Source: Rhodoferax sp.
GTDB taxonomy: Bacteria > Pseudomonadota > Gammaproteobacteria > Burkholderiales > Burkholderiaceae_C
Length of the DNA stretch: 5,320 bases
Reading direction: 5' to 3'
NCBI GenBank assembly: GCA_029865675.1
Contig: JARXAU010000014.1
Coordinates: 1-5,320, forward strand
Each line of letters begins with the position of its first letter. The stretch's first letter is position 1. Position numbers and translations under genes: made by a program. Below are positions 4,793 through 5,320 of the stretch, piece by piece. Under the pieces are notes generated by a model that saw only the letters and a list, made by a program, of their open reading frames with translations, did no database searches and was not told the origin of the DNA.

Positions 4793-5320
4793 ATGAACAC
4801 TAAAACCGATATATGCCTGTGCATGATCGTCAAAAACGAGGCCCTGGTGATCCAGCGCTGCCTCGACAGCGTCCGCCCGCTGATCAGCCACTGGGTCATT
4901 GTGGACACCGGCTCCACCGACGGCACGCAAGACATCATCCGCCAGCACCTTCGCGACATTCCCGGCACGCTGCACGAAAGCCCGTGGCAGGATTTCGCAC
5001 ACAACCGCTCAGAAGCGTTGCGCCTGGCCCGACCGCATGCCAGCTACTCCCTGGTGATTGACGCCGATGACCTGCTGGAGCTGGCCCAAGACTTTGAAAT
5101 GCCAGCGCTGACGCAAGACAGCTACTCGGTCAATATCTGCGACGGCTCCCATCGCTACCCGCGCACTCAGCTGGTGAACAACCGTTGTGACTGGTACTAC
5201 CGTGGGGTGCTGCACGAGTTCATTACTTGCGACGCCAGCTGTACCAGCGGCCACCTTGACATCAACATGCGGCGTCTGCACGACGGCGCGCGGCGCAAAG
5301 ACCCCAGCGTATTTCAGCGC
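4793..5320 (+). CDS. Family 2 glycosyltransferase, 5' portion (runs off the right edge)
   Basis: The frame is open from the ATG at 4793 to the last base, giving the first 176 residues. A GT-A-fold family 2 domain is clear: the nucleotide-binding start ICLCMIVKNEALVIQRCLDS (7-26), WVIVDTGSTDGTQDII (34-49), and the metal-binding DXD-type motif VIDADD (88-93, D90 and D92). Also seen are PWQDFAHNRSEALRLA (64-79) and WYYRGVLHEF (134-143). The PWxDFAxNR stretch is, from memory, typical of a glycosyltransferase branch often followed by TPR repeats, but that part would lie outside the window. The start gives a normal N-terminus for the family. GAGG at 4787-4790 is a possible ribosome site but only 2 bases from the ATG, closer than usual. 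It likely transfers a sugar from a nucleotide donor to a surface polysaccharide, lipid or protein; the acceptor cannot be determined. It lies co-directionally 79 bases after the atypical response regulator and might be co-transcribed with it. Confidence 0.88.
   Translation, partial: MNTKTDICLCMIVKNEALVIQRCLDSVRPLISHWVIVDTGSTDGTQDIIRQHLRDIPGTLHESPWQDFAHNRSEALRLARPHASYSLVIDADDLLELAQDFEMPALTQDSYSVNICDGSHRYPRTQLVNNRCDWYYRGVLHEFITCDASCTSGHLDINMRRLHDGARRKDPSVFQR

Noticed and set aside
4021..5004. Long open frame on the - strand (327 codons) opposite the response regulator and glycosyltransferase
   Set aside because: It has no recognisable domain and is antisense to two genes with clear motifs; long antisense frames are common in GC-rich DNA.

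Overview
This GC-rich window looks like chromosomal DNA of a betaproteobacterium. Protein style, compact gene layout and the gloC-YbaK-EamA order suggest Burkholderiales, perhaps Comamonadaceae. That placement is inference; there is no rRNA or other marker gene. No tRNA, rRNA, CRISPR array, insertion sequence or phage gene was seen.

Left part (1-1784): the 3' end of a hemolysin III/TrhA-type membrane protein runs into the window on the + strand. It converges with a 401-residue major facilitator superfamily (MFS) transporter on the - strand. A short GC-rich intergenic stretch with a bulged inverted repeat separates the transporter from the next, divergent gene.

Middle part (1785-3765): a type II glyoxalase-like metallo-beta-lactamase-fold hydrolase (GloC/YcbL type) is followed 15 bases later by a YbaK/EbsC-family tRNA-editing-type protein, probably in one operon. 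These converge, with only 10 bases between stop codons, on an EamA/DMT-family transporter on the - strand. The genes read as ordinary housekeeping or accessory metabolism: thioester detoxification, aminoacyl-tRNA proofreading and small-molecule export.

Right part (3766-5320): a 264-base divergent intergenic region carries several inverted repeats, then about 80 bases of very AT-rich DNA with a tandem octamer at 10-base period. It precedes an OmpR/PhoB-type response regulator. The receiver domain of that regulator has lost the phosphoacceptor Asp (Gly at that position), one residue of the acidic pocket, and the conserved Lys (now Gln), while the winged-helix DNA-binding domain looks intact. 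No histidine kinase gene is visible. After a 79-base gap containing a perfect 8-bp stem-loop comes a family 2 glycosyltransferase that runs off the right edge.

The most notable content is this probable phosphorylation-independent 'atypical response regulator' with an unusual upstream region. The rest is ordinary, and I see no clear evidence of a wholly new multi-gene system in the window.
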